From Mycolicibacterium austroafricanum (GTDB taxonomy: Bacteria > Actinomycetota > Actinomycetes > Mycobacteriales > Mycobacteriaceae), in contig NZ_HG964451.1 of the NCBI RefSeq assembly GCF_000612725.1, forward strand, positions 668,143 to 732,142: a stretch of 64,000 nt of DNA. The letters are read 5' to 3'. The translations under genes were made by a program, and so were the position numbers. Shown piece by piece: positions 18,652-26,523 of the stretch (the stretch's first letter is position 1; every line of letters starts with the position of its first letter). The notes below the pieces were generated by a model. That model was not told the DNA's origin. It did no database searches and worked only from the letters and a program-made list of their open reading frames with translations.

Positions 18652-18714
18652 CGCCGAAATTGCATTCCAGCAGGTCTCCACTCGACTTTTCCCGACGTAG
18701 AAGCAATCTCGGCG
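18652..18714. repeat. Family A intergenic palindrome, copy 1
   Basis: The left arm CGCCGAAATTGCATTCCAGC (from 18652) is partly complemented by a degraded right arm ending at 18714 (AGCAATCTCGGCG). The same left arm recurs at 19557 and, lacking its first base, at 38311. Confidence 0.6.
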
Positions 18715-18788
18715 CACGTGTAACGCACGGCGCGCACGACCACACCCACTTTCAGATGCCCGACCATCCAGAAAGTGCAGGACCACTC

Positions 18789-19097
18789 ATGAACACCACC
18801 ACCGTCAACGTCACCGCCGCCGTTGCCGCCGGTCTGACCGCCGCAATGTTCGGCTTCGCCGCTCCCGCCGTCGCCGCGCCGATGCCCGGAGGCGACGCCG
18901 CCGAAACGATCACCATGCTCGAAGCCGAGGGCAACCGGGTGATCGTCAACCGGCTCTCCGACACCCCGCTGGATCAGGCCGAGGTGGTGAGCATCTATCG
19001 CGGTCCTGCGCTGCGCGACACCGTCCGTGACGACCTCTACGAGCGCACCTACCAGCGGACCGTCGTCGGCCACGTCTACTACCTCGACATCCGCTGA
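18789..19097 (+). CDS. Small secreted protein, tandem paralogue 2
   Basis: A 102-aa protein starting at ATG 18789. The signal peptide runs through AAVAAGLTAAMFGFAAPAV to AAP (cleavage near residue 30). The mature part contains ITMLEAEGNRVIVNRLSDTPLDQAEVVSIYRG, then a polar insert (RDTVRDDLYERTYQRT) not present in paralogue 1, and ends YYLDIR. It has no Cys. It lies between palindrome copies A1 and A2. Confidence 0.75.
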   Translation: MNTTTVNVTAAVAAGLTAAMFGFAAPAVAAPMPGGDAAETITMLEAEGNRVIVNRLSDTPLDQAEVVSIYRGPALRDTVRDDLYERTYQRTVVGHVYYLDIR

Positions 19098-19105
19098 GCC
19101 GACCC

Positions 19106-19167
19106 CGCCGAAAGCGCATTCCACGCGGTGCTTTCTCGGTTTGCCCACGTGGAATGCCATTTCGGCG
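19106..19167. repeat. Family A intergenic palindrome, copy 2 (variant arms)
   Basis: The left arm CGCCGAAAGCGCATTCCACG (19106-19125) pairs at 18 of 20 positions with the right arm at 19148-19167. It starts 8 bp after the stop of paralogue 2. The arms differ from copies 1 and 3 at matched positions on both sides, that is, by compensatory change (CCACG/CGTGG in place of CCAGC/GCTGG), which suggests that the hairpin is selected. Confidence 0.65.
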
Positions 19168-19219
19168 ACCAGATACTGCCAGCGGAAATTGCCGCACCTA
19201 TCGACGGGTTCACCAGAGC

Positions 19220-19519
19220 ATGAAGAACTTCACCATCGCCACAGCCGTCGCCGCCGGGCTGACCGCCGCCGCGCTGGGCCTGGCCGGGCCCGCCGTTGCC
19301 GCCCCGTCGGCGACCGGGGACGCCCAGTCCACCATCAGCGAGCTTCAGGCCGGGGGCAACCGGGTGATCGTCAACAAGCTGGGCAGCGCGCCGCTGTCGG
19401 AGGCCGAAGTCGTCGGGGTGCATACCGGCGGCAACGTCACGGAATGGGTCAACGAGGGCGGCGACGACGGCCTGGAGCTGAGGGTCGTCGGGAAGGTCTA
19501 CTACGTGACCGTCCGCTGA
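19220..19519 (+). CDS. Small secreted protein, tandem paralogue 3
   Basis: A 99-aa protein starting at ATG 19220. The signal peptide is MKNFTIATAVAAGLTAAALG through GPAVAAP (cleavage near residue 28). The mature part is ISELQAGGNRVIVNKLGSAPLSEAEVVGVHTG, followed by an acidic segment (NEGGDDGLEL), and ends VYYVTVR. It is closest to paralogue 2 in the GNRVIVN core. It is followed by the best-preserved family A palindrome and then by a strong hairpin terminator. Confidence 0.75.
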   Translation: MKNFTIATAVAAGLTAAALGLAGPAVAAPSATGDAQSTISELQAGGNRVIVNKLGSAPLSEAEVVGVHTGGNVTEWVNEGGDDGLELRVVGKVYYVTVR

Positions 19520-19556
19520 GCGGACAAGTTCAGCACCGTCCGCTGAGCCGGACCCT

Positions 19557-19619
19557 CGCCGAAATTGCATTCCAGCAGGTCGCTTCTCGACTTTCTCCTG
19601 CTGGAATGCAATTTCGGCG
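19557..19619. repeat. Family A intergenic palindrome, copy 3 (perfect arms)
   Basis: A perfect 23-bp inverted repeat: left arm 19557-19579 (CGCCGAAATTGCATTCCAGC plus AGG) and right arm 19597-19619, with a 17-nt loop. It lies 37 bp after the stop of paralogue 3. Confidence 0.85.
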
Positions 19620-19637
19620 GCCGATCTGACCACTACC

Positions 19638-19667
19638 GAAGGGGCGTCCCAACCGGGGCGCCCCTTC
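19638..19667 (+). terminator. Strong hairpin terminator
   Basis: GAAGGGGCG (19638-19646) pairs with CGCCCCTTC (19659-19667). CCC/GGG inside the loop can extend the stem. It lies downstream of secreted paralogue 3 and probably insulates the next gene. Confidence 0.6.
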
Positions 19668-19753
19668 CGCGTGTACCGATCGTCACCGAACAGTCGCTAT
19701 TTTGTCGGTGAGCCGATGTCGGTTCACGGGCCAATCGGAGAGATCGTTGCGAC

Positions 19754-22141
19754 ATGCGAGTTGACGGGCAGGACGTCGCTGTTTCGGGCAGCCTGCTGCA
19801 GCCGTTGACCCGGCGCACCAACGACATCCTCCGACTGGCGCTGGCCGGCGTGTTCCTCGTCGTGATCGTCACCAGCTCGCTGATCACCCGCTACGAGTGG
19901 GAGGCGTTGGAGCGGTCCATCTCCGAGATCGTCGGCGTGCTGAGCCCGACGCAGTCGAACACCGTCTACCTGATCTACGGTGTCGCGATCCTGGCGCTGC
20001 CGTTCGTCATCCTGATCGGGCTGATCGTCTCGCGACAGTGGAAACTGCTCGGCGCCTACGCCGCGGCCGGCCTGATCGCCATCCTGTCGCTGTCGATCAC
20101 CGGCAACGGGATCGCGGCGCCGCGCTGGCATTTCGACCTCACCGAGCGGCTCGACACCGTGCTGTCGCAGTTCCTCGACGACCCCCGGTGGATCGCGATG
20201 CTGGCCGCGGTGTTGACGGTGTCGGGCCCGTGGCTGCCTGCCCGCTGGCGGCACTGGTGGTGGGCGCTGCTGCTGGCGTTCGTGCCGATCCATCTGGTGG
20301 TCAGCGCCGTCGTCCCGGCGCGCTCTCTGCTCGGGCTCGCGGTCGGATGGTTCGTCGGGGCGCTCGTGGTGCTGGTGGTGGGTACGCCCGCCCTTGAGGT
20401 GCCGCTGGACGGCGCGGTGCGGGCGATGGCGCGGCGCGGGTTCCAGGTGCGCGCGCTCAAGGTGGTCCGTCCGGCGGGGCAGGGGCCGCTGATGCTCGAC
20501 GCGACCGAGCGGACGTCCGACGACGCGGAGCCGGGCACCGCGATCGTCGAGCTGTACGGCCCGCACCAACGCGGCGGCGGGTTCCTGCGCCAGTTCTGGA
20601 GCAAGCTGCGCCTGCGCGACAGCGAGACCGCCCCGATACAGACCTCGATGCGCCGCGCCGTCGAGCACCGCGCCCTGATGGCGCTGGCGGTCGGTGACCT
20701 CGGGATGGCGAACACCTCCCCGATCGCGGTGGCCACGCTGGACCGCGGCTGGACGGTGTACGCGCACAAACCGGCCTGCGGGACTCCGCTCGACGACTGC
20801 GCCGACGCCATCCCGGTCGCCCGCGTGTGGGATTCGCTGGCGGTGCTGCACAGCCAGCAGATCTCGCACGGCGATCTGCGCGGCAAGGCGATCACCGTCG
20901 TCGACGGCACCCCGCTGTTCGGTGGCTTCGCCCACGCCGAGTACGGCGCCTCCGATGCGCATCTGCACACCGACATCGCCCAGTTGTTGATGACGACGAC
21001 GGACCTCTACGGCGCACCGAAGGCGGTGGCCGCCGCGATCACCGTCTTCGGTTTCGAGCCGGTGCTCGCCGCGTCGAGGCGCCTCACCAAGACGGCCGTG
21101 CCGAAACGCGTCCGGATGTCGGTGCGCGACGCGGGCACGGTGATGTCGACGGTTCGCGACGAGGTGAAACGCCAGACCGGCGCCGACCAGATCAAGACGA
21201 CGACGATCACCCGCTTCACCCGCAACCAGCTGATCCAGATGGTGCTGCTGGTGGCGCTGGTCTACGTCGCCTACCCGTTCATCAGCTCGGTGCCGGTGTT
21301 CTTCTCCGAGCTGCGGTCGGCCAACTGGTGGTGGGCGCTGGCCGGTCTGGCGGTGTCGGCACTGAAGTATCTGGGCGCGGCGGCGGCGTTGTGGGCGTGC
21401 GCCGACCGGCTTGTCAGCTTCCGCGACCTCACCATCATGCAGGTGGCCAACACGTTCGCCGCGACGACGACGCCGGCCGGGGTGGGCGGTCTCGCGCTGA
21501 GCACCCGGTTCCTGCAGAAGGGCGGGTTGGGCGCGCTACGGGCCACCACGGCGGTGGCGCTGCAGCAGTCGGTCCAGGTGATCACCCACATCACGCTGCT
21601 GATCTTCTTCAGCGCGGCGGTGGGGGTTTCGGCGGATCTGTCCCGGTTCGTGCCGAGCGCCACGGTGTTGTATCTGATCGCCGGCGCGGCGCTCGGCGCT
21701 GTCGGGATCTTCCTGTTCGTGCCGAAGCTGCGGCGCTGGCTGGCCACCGCGGTGCGTCCGCGGGTGAAGGAGGTGGCCAACGACCTGATTGCACTGGCCC
21801 GCGAACCCAGACGCCTGGCCGTGATCGTGTTAGGTTGCGCAACAACAACTCTCGGTGGCGCACTGGCGCTGTGGGCGAGCATCGAGGCGTTCGGCGGCGA
21901 CGCCAGCTTCGTCACCGTCACGATCGTGACGATGATCGGCGGAACGTTGGCGTCGGCGGCCCCCACACCCGGCGGTGTCGGCGCGGTGGAGGCCGCACTG
22001 ATCGGCGGCCTTGCCGCTTTCGGCGTGCCCGCGGCGGTCGCGGTGCCGGCGGTGCTGCTCTACCGGATCCTGACCTGCTGGCTGCCGGTGTTCCTCGGCT
22101 GGCCGATCATGCGCTGGCTGACCCGCAAGGACATGATCTAG
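19754..22141 (+). CDS. Membrane protein: N-terminal TM bundle, degenerate kinase-like domain, C-terminal LPG-synthase-type flippase domain (UPF0104)
   Basis: A 795-aa protein. Residues 20-215 form about six transmembrane helices. Residues ~215-480 are soluble and kinase-like, with a catalytic-loop sequence SHGDLRGKAI near 370 but GGF instead of DFG a few residues later, so phosphotransfer is doubtful. Residues ~490-795 are a second bundle with FAATTTPAGVGGLALSTRFL and SAAPTPGGVGAVEAALIGGL, signatures of the lysylphosphatidylglycerol synthase transmembrane/UPF0104 family (lipid or sugar-lipid flippases). No aminoacyl-transfer domain is present. It probably moves or senses a lipid-linked envelope precursor. 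It is monocistronic, between a terminator and palindrome C1. Confidence 0.82.
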   Translation: MRVDGQDVAVSGSLLQPLTRRTNDILRLALAGVFLVVIVTSSLITRYEWEALERSISEIVGVLSPTQSNTVYLIYGVAILALPFVILIGLIVSRQWKLLGAYAAAGLIAILSLSITGNGIAAPRWHFDLTERLDTVLSQFLDDPRWIAMLAAVLTVSGPWLPARWRHWWWALLLAFVPIHLVVSAVVPARSLLGLAVGWFVGALVVLVVGTPALEVPLDGAVRAMARRGFQVRALKVVRPAGQGPLMLDATERTSDDAEPGTAIVELYGPHQRGGGFLRQFWSKLRLRDSETAPIQTSMRRAVEHRALMALAVGDLGMANTSPIAVATLDRGWTVYAHKPACGTPLDDCADAIPVARVWDSLAVLHSQQISHGDLRGKAITVVDGTPLFGGFAHAEYGASDAHLHTDIAQLLMTTTDLYGAPKAVAAAITVFGFEPVLAASRRLTKTAVPKRVRMSVRDAGTVMSTVRDEVKRQTGADQIKTTTITRFTRNQLIQMVLLVALVYVAYPFISSVPVFFSELRSANWWWALAGLAVSALKYLGAAAALWACADRLVSFRDLTIMQVANTFAATTTPAGVGGLALSTRFLQKGGLGALRATTAVALQQSVQVITHITLLIFFSAAVGVSADLSRFVPSATVLYLIAGAALGAVGIFLFVPKLRRWLATAVRPRVKEVANDLIALAREPRRLAVIVLGCATTTLGGALALWASIEAFGGDASFVTVTIVTMIGGTLASAAPTPGGVGAVEAALIGGLAAFGVPAAVAVPAVLLYRILTCWLPVFLGWPIMRWLTRKDMI

Positions 22142-22176
22142 AAGCCCCGCACCTCCCCACACTTTCCCGTGCTTTC

Positions 22177-22241
22177 CCGCGGAATAGCGTTCCTGGCTGC
22201 CCGCGGGGCGCCCAATCCACTGCCAGGAACTCTATGCGCGG
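22177..22241. repeat. Family C intergenic palindrome
   Basis: The left arm CCGCGGAATAGCGTTCCTGG(C) at 22177-22197 pairs imperfectly with GCCAGGAACTCTATGCGCGG at 22222-22241. It lies 36 bp after the preceding stop. The same left arm, without a good partner, recurs at 52381-52401. Confidence 0.6.
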
Positions 22242-22358
22242 CACAGCCACCCGTGGCGAACGAAACTCATCGGCTACCGCCGGTAATCTCCCCGAAACCC
22301 AGTCATGGTTTCCTGCCATCAGACGTTGTTTCATAGTGGAGATCACGCTGGAGGCTTG

Positions 22359-22733
22359 ATGACGAGTACCGCTACCCCGACGTTCCTGGTGACATCCGGC
22401 TTCTGGCAGAAGCTTCCGCAGATGTCGCTCGAGCGGTATCCGGGCACCGAGGGCTTCATCGACGACGTCTACGTCAATCCCCAAGGCGTGCCGATGTGTT
22501 CGGGGTACTTCGAGTTGCGCAACACCGACGCCCCGCTGGACTACTACTACGACTACGACGAGATGAAGGTCGTGCTCGAGGGTGAGTTCCGGTTGGAGAA
22601 CCCCGACACCGGGCAGATCCAGATCGCCAGGGAGAAGGACGCGATCTTCTTCCCCAAGGGCTCCCGCATCCTGTTCTCCACCCCGACCCGCGCCCTGGCG
22701 TTCTACGTCGGCTACCGGTCGTTCGCGCCCTGA
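22359..22733 (+). CDS. EutQ-like cupin encoded with TMA/TMAO genes
   Basis: A 124-aa single-domain cupin of the EutQ/ectoine-synthase-like type. The beta-barrel motifs are YDYDEMKVVLEGEFRLEN (first cupin motif, lacking the classic HxH) and KDAIFFPKGSRILFSTPTRA (second). The ATG at 22359 follows a good GGAGG site at 22350-22354. It ends 7 bp before the Tdm gene, so it is the first gene of the cupin-tdm-tmm operon. It may be an accessory or regulatory sensor, or act on a methylated-amine intermediate. A defined reaction cannot be given. Confidence 0.8.
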   Translation: MTSTATPTFLVTSGFWQKLPQMSLERYPGTEGFIDDVYVNPQGVPMCSGYFELRNTDAPLDYYYDYDEMKVVLEGEFRLENPDTGQIQIAREKDAIFFPKGSRILFSTPTRALAFYVGYRSFAP

Positions 22734-22740
22734 TCCCGTT

Positions 22741-25032
22741 GTGGTGGAACGCCTCCGGGTGTCACCGGGCTCGGTGACGGCGGTACGGGTCTTCGGCGGT
22801 GACCGGCTCGACGTCGTCGACCACTACGGCCGCCAGCCCGCGGAACTCACGGTGCTGGCAACCGACCCGCGGGCGGTCGTCGGTACCCGCCCCGACGCGC
22901 CCGCCACGGTGCTGCGCCACCTGATCCCAGGGCCGGACGAGAACGGCTACGCCGCCGCACGCATCCTGTCGTTGCTGTCGGACCACCATGTCCACCAACA
23001 GGATTCGACGGCAACCCGGCTGTTCGACGGCCGGTCCCCTGCCGGGGCCAGGGTCAGCTTCGCCGTCGACGCCGATGCCGTGGTGCTCGTCGCCGCCCCG
23101 GCGGCCGCGATGGACCTCACCGGCACCGAGCCCAATCCGCCGTCGGAGGTCCGCGTCGAGGTGCACCGCGCCGACCCGCGCAGGCCGCAGGTCCGTGAGC
23201 TTCCGGCGCCGCTGGCCGAGCCGCTCTGGGAGACCCGGGTGGACGCCGCGACGGCGTCGTCCTACGAGGTCGGCGCCGGCCAGTTCATCCAGATCATCGA
23301 CGTTGCCGGACAGCAGTGTTCGGACTTCCTCGCGTTCGACGCCCGTGCGCTCGGCGACGGCGCCGAGTTCGGCCTCGACGCGACGACCACCCGCACGATC
23401 GGCGGCGGCGCCTATCCGCGGCCCGGCCTGTTCGGAAAGTTCTTCGATTCCCGCGCGCGCCCGCTCGTCGAGGTGGTGCGCGACACCGTCGGCCGTCACG
23501 ACACGTTCGCCCTGGCCTGCACCGCCAAGTACTACGCCGACCTGGGCTACCCCGGCCACGTGAACTGCACCGACAACTTCAACGCCACGCTCTCGCGTTT
23601 CGGAGTCCAGCCCCGGCGGGGCTGGCCGGCCCTGAACCTGTTCTACAACACCGCCTTCGACGCACAGCATCAACTGGTCTCCGACGAACCGTGGTCACGC
23701 CCCGGCGACTACGTGCTGCTGCGGGCGTGCAGCGACCTGGTGTGCGCCTCGTCGGCATGCCCCGACGACATCGACGCCGCCAACGGCTGGCTGCCCACCG
23801 ACATCCATGTCCGCGTCTACGACTCCACCAGGAGGTTCTCTGTGGCGGTGGGACACCGGCTGACACCGGACTCCGAGCCCGTGCTGACCAAGCCGACCGC
23901 GTTCGCGAACCGCACCGGCGCGCTGACGTCGAATTTCACCGAGTACAAGGGCTATTGGCTGCCCAACAGTTTCGACAACCACGGTCCGCATCAGGAGTAC
24001 TGGGCGTGCCGCGAACGGGTCGCGGTGATGGACCTGTCGGCGCTGCGCAAGTTCGAGGTGCTCGGCCCCGACGCCGAGGAGTTGCTGCAGGCCACCCTGA
24101 CCCGCGACGTGCGCAGGCTCTCCCGTGGCCAGGTCGTCTACTCGGCGATGTGCACGGAGGCCGGCGGGGTGGTCGACGACTGCACGGTGCTCAGGCTGGG
24201 CGACAACAACTTCCGCTTCATCGGCGGTGATCCGTATGACGGGATCTGGTTGCGGACCCAGGCGGAGCGGCTCGGGTTGGGTCAGGTGTGGATCAAGGAC
24301 TCCACCGACCACATGCACAACCTCGCCGTGCAGGGGCCGTCGAGCAAAGAACTGCTCTGCGAATTGATCTGGAGTCCGCCGGGTCAGCCCGCCCTGCGCG
24401 ACCTCGGCTGGTTCCGTTTCCTGATCGGCCGGCTCGACGGACCGGAGGGGCCGCCGCTGCTGGTGTCGAGGACCGGATACACCGGCGAACTCGGATACGA
24501 GCTGTGGATCCACCCGAACGACGCCGAAACGCTGTGGGACCGGGTGTGGGAGGCCGGCCAGGCCTACGGGCTGGCGCCGCTGGGCCTCGAAGCGCTGGAA
24601 CTGCTGCGGGTGGAGTCCGGCCTGGTCGCCGCGGGCCACGAATTCGACGAGCAGACCGACCCGTTCGAGGCGGGCATCGGCTTCACCGTGCCGTTGAAGA
24701 GCAAGTCCGACGACTTCGTGGGCCGCGACGCGCTGATCGAGCGCAAGGCACACCCGCAGCGGGCGCTGGTCGGCCTGCGCCTGGACGGCAACGAGGTCGC
24801 CGCCCACGGCGACTGCGTGCACATCGGCCGCTCCCAGGTGGGGGTGGTCACCAGCGGGATCCGCTCCCCCGTGCTGGGCGCCGGCATCGCCTTGTGCCGC
24901 ATCGCCGTTCAGTACACCGCGCCCGGAACCCGGGTCGAGGTCGGCAAGCTCGACGGCCACCGCAAGCGGCTCGCCGCCACCGTCACCACCGTCCCGTTCT
25001 ACGACCCCGACAAGATCCGCCCCCGCTCGTGA
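22741..25032 (+). CDS. tdm: Trimethylamine N-oxide demethylase-like protein (DUF1989-GcvT fusion)
   Basis: A 763-aa two-domain protein. Residues ~165-385 are a DUF1989 domain with the conserved cysteines QQCSDF (Cys193), VNCTDNF (Cys276) and VCASSACP (Cys335, Cys340), which are candidate metal ligands. Residues ~395-763 are a GcvT-type tetrahydrofolate-binding aminomethyltransferase domain (GPDAEELLQ, SRTGYTGELGYE, AGHEFDEQTDPFEAGI). This fusion is the architecture of the TMAO demethylase of Methylocella, which splits TMAO into dimethylamine and formaldehyde, the latter captured on folate. The ~160-residue N-terminal extension is not recognised. The GTG at 22741 (or 22744) was taken as start from the 7-bp spacing to the cupin gene. 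The Tmm gene next door supports the assignment. Confidence 0.8.
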   Translation: MVERLRVSPGSVTAVRVFGGDRLDVVDHYGRQPAELTVLATDPRAVVGTRPDAPATVLRHLIPGPDENGYAAARILSLLSDHHVHQQDSTATRLFDGRSPAGARVSFAVDADAVVLVAAPAAAMDLTGTEPNPPSEVRVEVHRADPRRPQVRELPAPLAEPLWETRVDAATASSYEVGAGQFIQIIDVAGQQCSDFLAFDARALGDGAEFGLDATTTRTIGGGAYPRPGLFGKFFDSRARPLVEVVRDTVGRHDTFALACTAKYYADLGYPGHVNCTDNFNATLSRFGVQPRRGWPALNLFYNTAFDAQHQLVSDEPWSRPGDYVLLRACSDLVCASSACPDDIDAANGWLPTDIHVRVYDSTRRFSVAVGHRLTPDSEPVLTKPTAFANRTGALTSNFTEYKGYWLPNSFDNHGPHQEYWACRERVAVMDLSALRKFEVLGPDAEELLQATLTRDVRRLSRGQVVYSAMCTEAGGVVDDCTVLRLGDNNFRFIGGDPYDGIWLRTQAERLGLGQVWIKDSTDHMHNLAVQGPSSKELLCELIWSPPGQPALRDLGWFRFLIGRLDGPEGPPLLVSRTGYTGELGYELWIHPNDAETLWDRVWEAGQAYGLAPLGLEALELLRVESGLVAAGHEFDEQTDPFEAGIGFTVPLKSKSDDFVGRDALIERKAHPQRALVGLRLDGNEVAAHGDCVHIGRSQVGVVTSGIRSPVLGAGIALCRIAVQYTAPGTRVEVGKLDGHRKRLAATVTTVPFYDPDKIRPRS

Positions 25033-25051
25033 CGTCATCAAGGAGGAACCC

Positions 25052-26395
25052 ATGTCGCGAACCGCAGTGATCGGCGCAGGACCGTGCGGCCTGGCGCAGC
25101 TGCACGCCTTCGAACAGGCCCGCCTCGACGGCGTCGACGTCGGTGAGGTGGTGTGCTTCGAGAAGCAGAGCGACTGGGGCGGGCTGTGGAACTACACGTG
25201 GCGCACCGGGCTGGACAGCCACGGAGATCCGGTGCACGGCAGCATGTACCGCTACCTGTGGTCCAACGGACCCAAGGAATGCCTGGAGTTCTCCGACTAC
25301 CCGTTCGACGAACACTTCGGCGGGCCGATCCCGTCGTTCCCGCCGCGCGAGGTGCTCTACGACTACATCGTCGGTCGCGCCAAGAAGAGCAACGTGCGCC
25401 AGTTCATCGAGTTCGACACCGCGGTGCGGCAGGTGTCGTTCGACGATGCCACCCAGACCTTCACCCTGGCGATCGAGTCCTGGACTTCGGGTGAAAGCAG
25501 CGTTCGCACAGAGACTTTCGACTACGTCATCGTCGCCACCGGGCACTTCTCCGTGCCGAACGTCCCGGAGTATCCCGGTTTCGAGTCGTTCCCCGGACGC
25601 ATCCTGCATTCCCATGACTTCCGCGACGCGGTCGAGTTCGCCGGCAGGGATCTGCTGATCCTGGGCAGCAGCTACTCCGCAGAGGACATCGCGCTGCAGT
25701 CGTTGAAGTACGGCGCCGCCTCGGTCACCATCGCCTACCGCAACGCCCCGATGGGATTCGGCTGGCCCGACGGCATCGCCGAGGTGCCTGCCCTGCAGCA
25801 CCTCGACGGCCGCACCGCGCATTTCGCCGACGGATCCGTCCGCGACGTCGATGCCATCATCCTGTGCACCGGATATCAGCACCACTTCCCGTTCATCGAT
25901 CCCGCGCTGCGGCTGACCACGACGAACAACCTCTACCCCGGCGGGCTGTACAAGGGTGTGGTGTGGACGGCCAACCCGAAGCTGATGTACCTCGGGATGC
26001 AGGACCAGTACTACACGTTCAGCATGTTCGACGCGCAGGCGTTCGTGGCCCGCGACGTGGTGCTGGGCCGGCTGCCGCTGCCCGGGAACGACACGATGGC
26101 CGCCGACGTGGCCGCCTGGCTCGGCAGGTATGCCGAGGTGGCGAGCGTCATGGAGCAGATCGACTTCCAGACCGACTACGTCCGCGACCTGATGACGCTG
26201 ACCGACTATCCCGCGTTCGACCTGGACATGGTGCGGCAGCACTTCGTCACGTGGGAGCACGACAAGGACGACAGCATCACCGGCTACCGCGACAAGTCGT
26301 TCGCCTCGCCGTGCACCGGGACCGTCGGCCCGGCCCCGCACACGACGTGGTGGGACGAGCTCGACGACAGCCTGGCCCGCTTCCTCAAGCGCTGA
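25052..26395 (+). CDS. tmm: Trimethylamine monooxygenase (flavin-containing monooxygenase)
   Basis: A 447-aa FMO. FAD site GAGPCG (residues 8-13), FMO-identifying sequence FPGRILHSHDF (180-190), and NADPH site LGSSYSAEDI (204-213). Long stretches match bacterial trimethylamine monooxygenase as I remember it: FEKQSDWGGLWNYTWRTGLD, HGSMYRYLWSNGPKECLEF and YLGMQDQYYTFSMFDAQA. It oxidises trimethylamine to TMAO with NADPH and O2. The ATG at 25052 follows AAGGAGG at 25040-25046, 20 bp after the tdm stop. It forms the second half of a TMA to TMAO to dimethylamine pathway with tdm. No glutamine-synthetase-like or dimethylamine genes follow here. Confidence 0.9.
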   Translation: MSRTAVIGAGPCGLAQLHAFEQARLDGVDVGEVVCFEKQSDWGGLWNYTWRTGLDSHGDPVHGSMYRYLWSNGPKECLEFSDYPFDEHFGGPIPSFPPREVLYDYIVGRAKKSNVRQFIEFDTAVRQVSFDDATQTFTLAIESWTSGESSVRTETFDYVIVATGHFSVPNVPEYPGFESFPGRILHSHDFRDAVEFAGRDLLILGSSYSAEDIALQSLKYGAASVTIAYRNAPMGFGWPDGIAEVPALQHLDGRTAHFADGSVRDVDAIILCTGYQHHFPFIDPALRLTTTNNLYPGGLYKGVVWTANPKLMYLGMQDQYYTFSMFDAQAFVARDVVLGRLPLPGNDTMAADVAAWLGRYAEVASVMEQIDFQTDYVRDLMTLTDYPAFDLDMVRQHFVTWEHDKDDSITGYRDKSFASPCTGTVGPAPHTTWWDELDDSLARFLKR

Positions 26396-26463
26396 CCGTC
26401 GCGAACGTGCAGTCCCGGTAGTGGCGCGGGCGCCGCAGCTACCGGGTGTGCACGGTCGCGGTC
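26394..26463. repeat. Family D palindrome overlapping the tmm stop codon
   Basis: The left arm GACCGTCGCGAACGTGCAGT...CCGGTAG (26394-26421) and the right arm CTACCGGGTGTGCACGGTCG... (26439-26463) form a long imperfect stem. The left arm starts inside the tmm TGA. It is a probable terminator between tmm and the next gene. Confidence 0.65.
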
Positions 26464-26523
26464 CTTCAAATCCCGCTGACTCAAACCGCTGACCTTCCGA
26501 CACCCAGCGGACACCATCTCGTG

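Noticed and set aside
26455..26485. tRNA T-loop-like sequence (CCTTCAAATCCCGC)
   Set aside because: No acceptor stem, anticodon arm or D arm can be formed around it.
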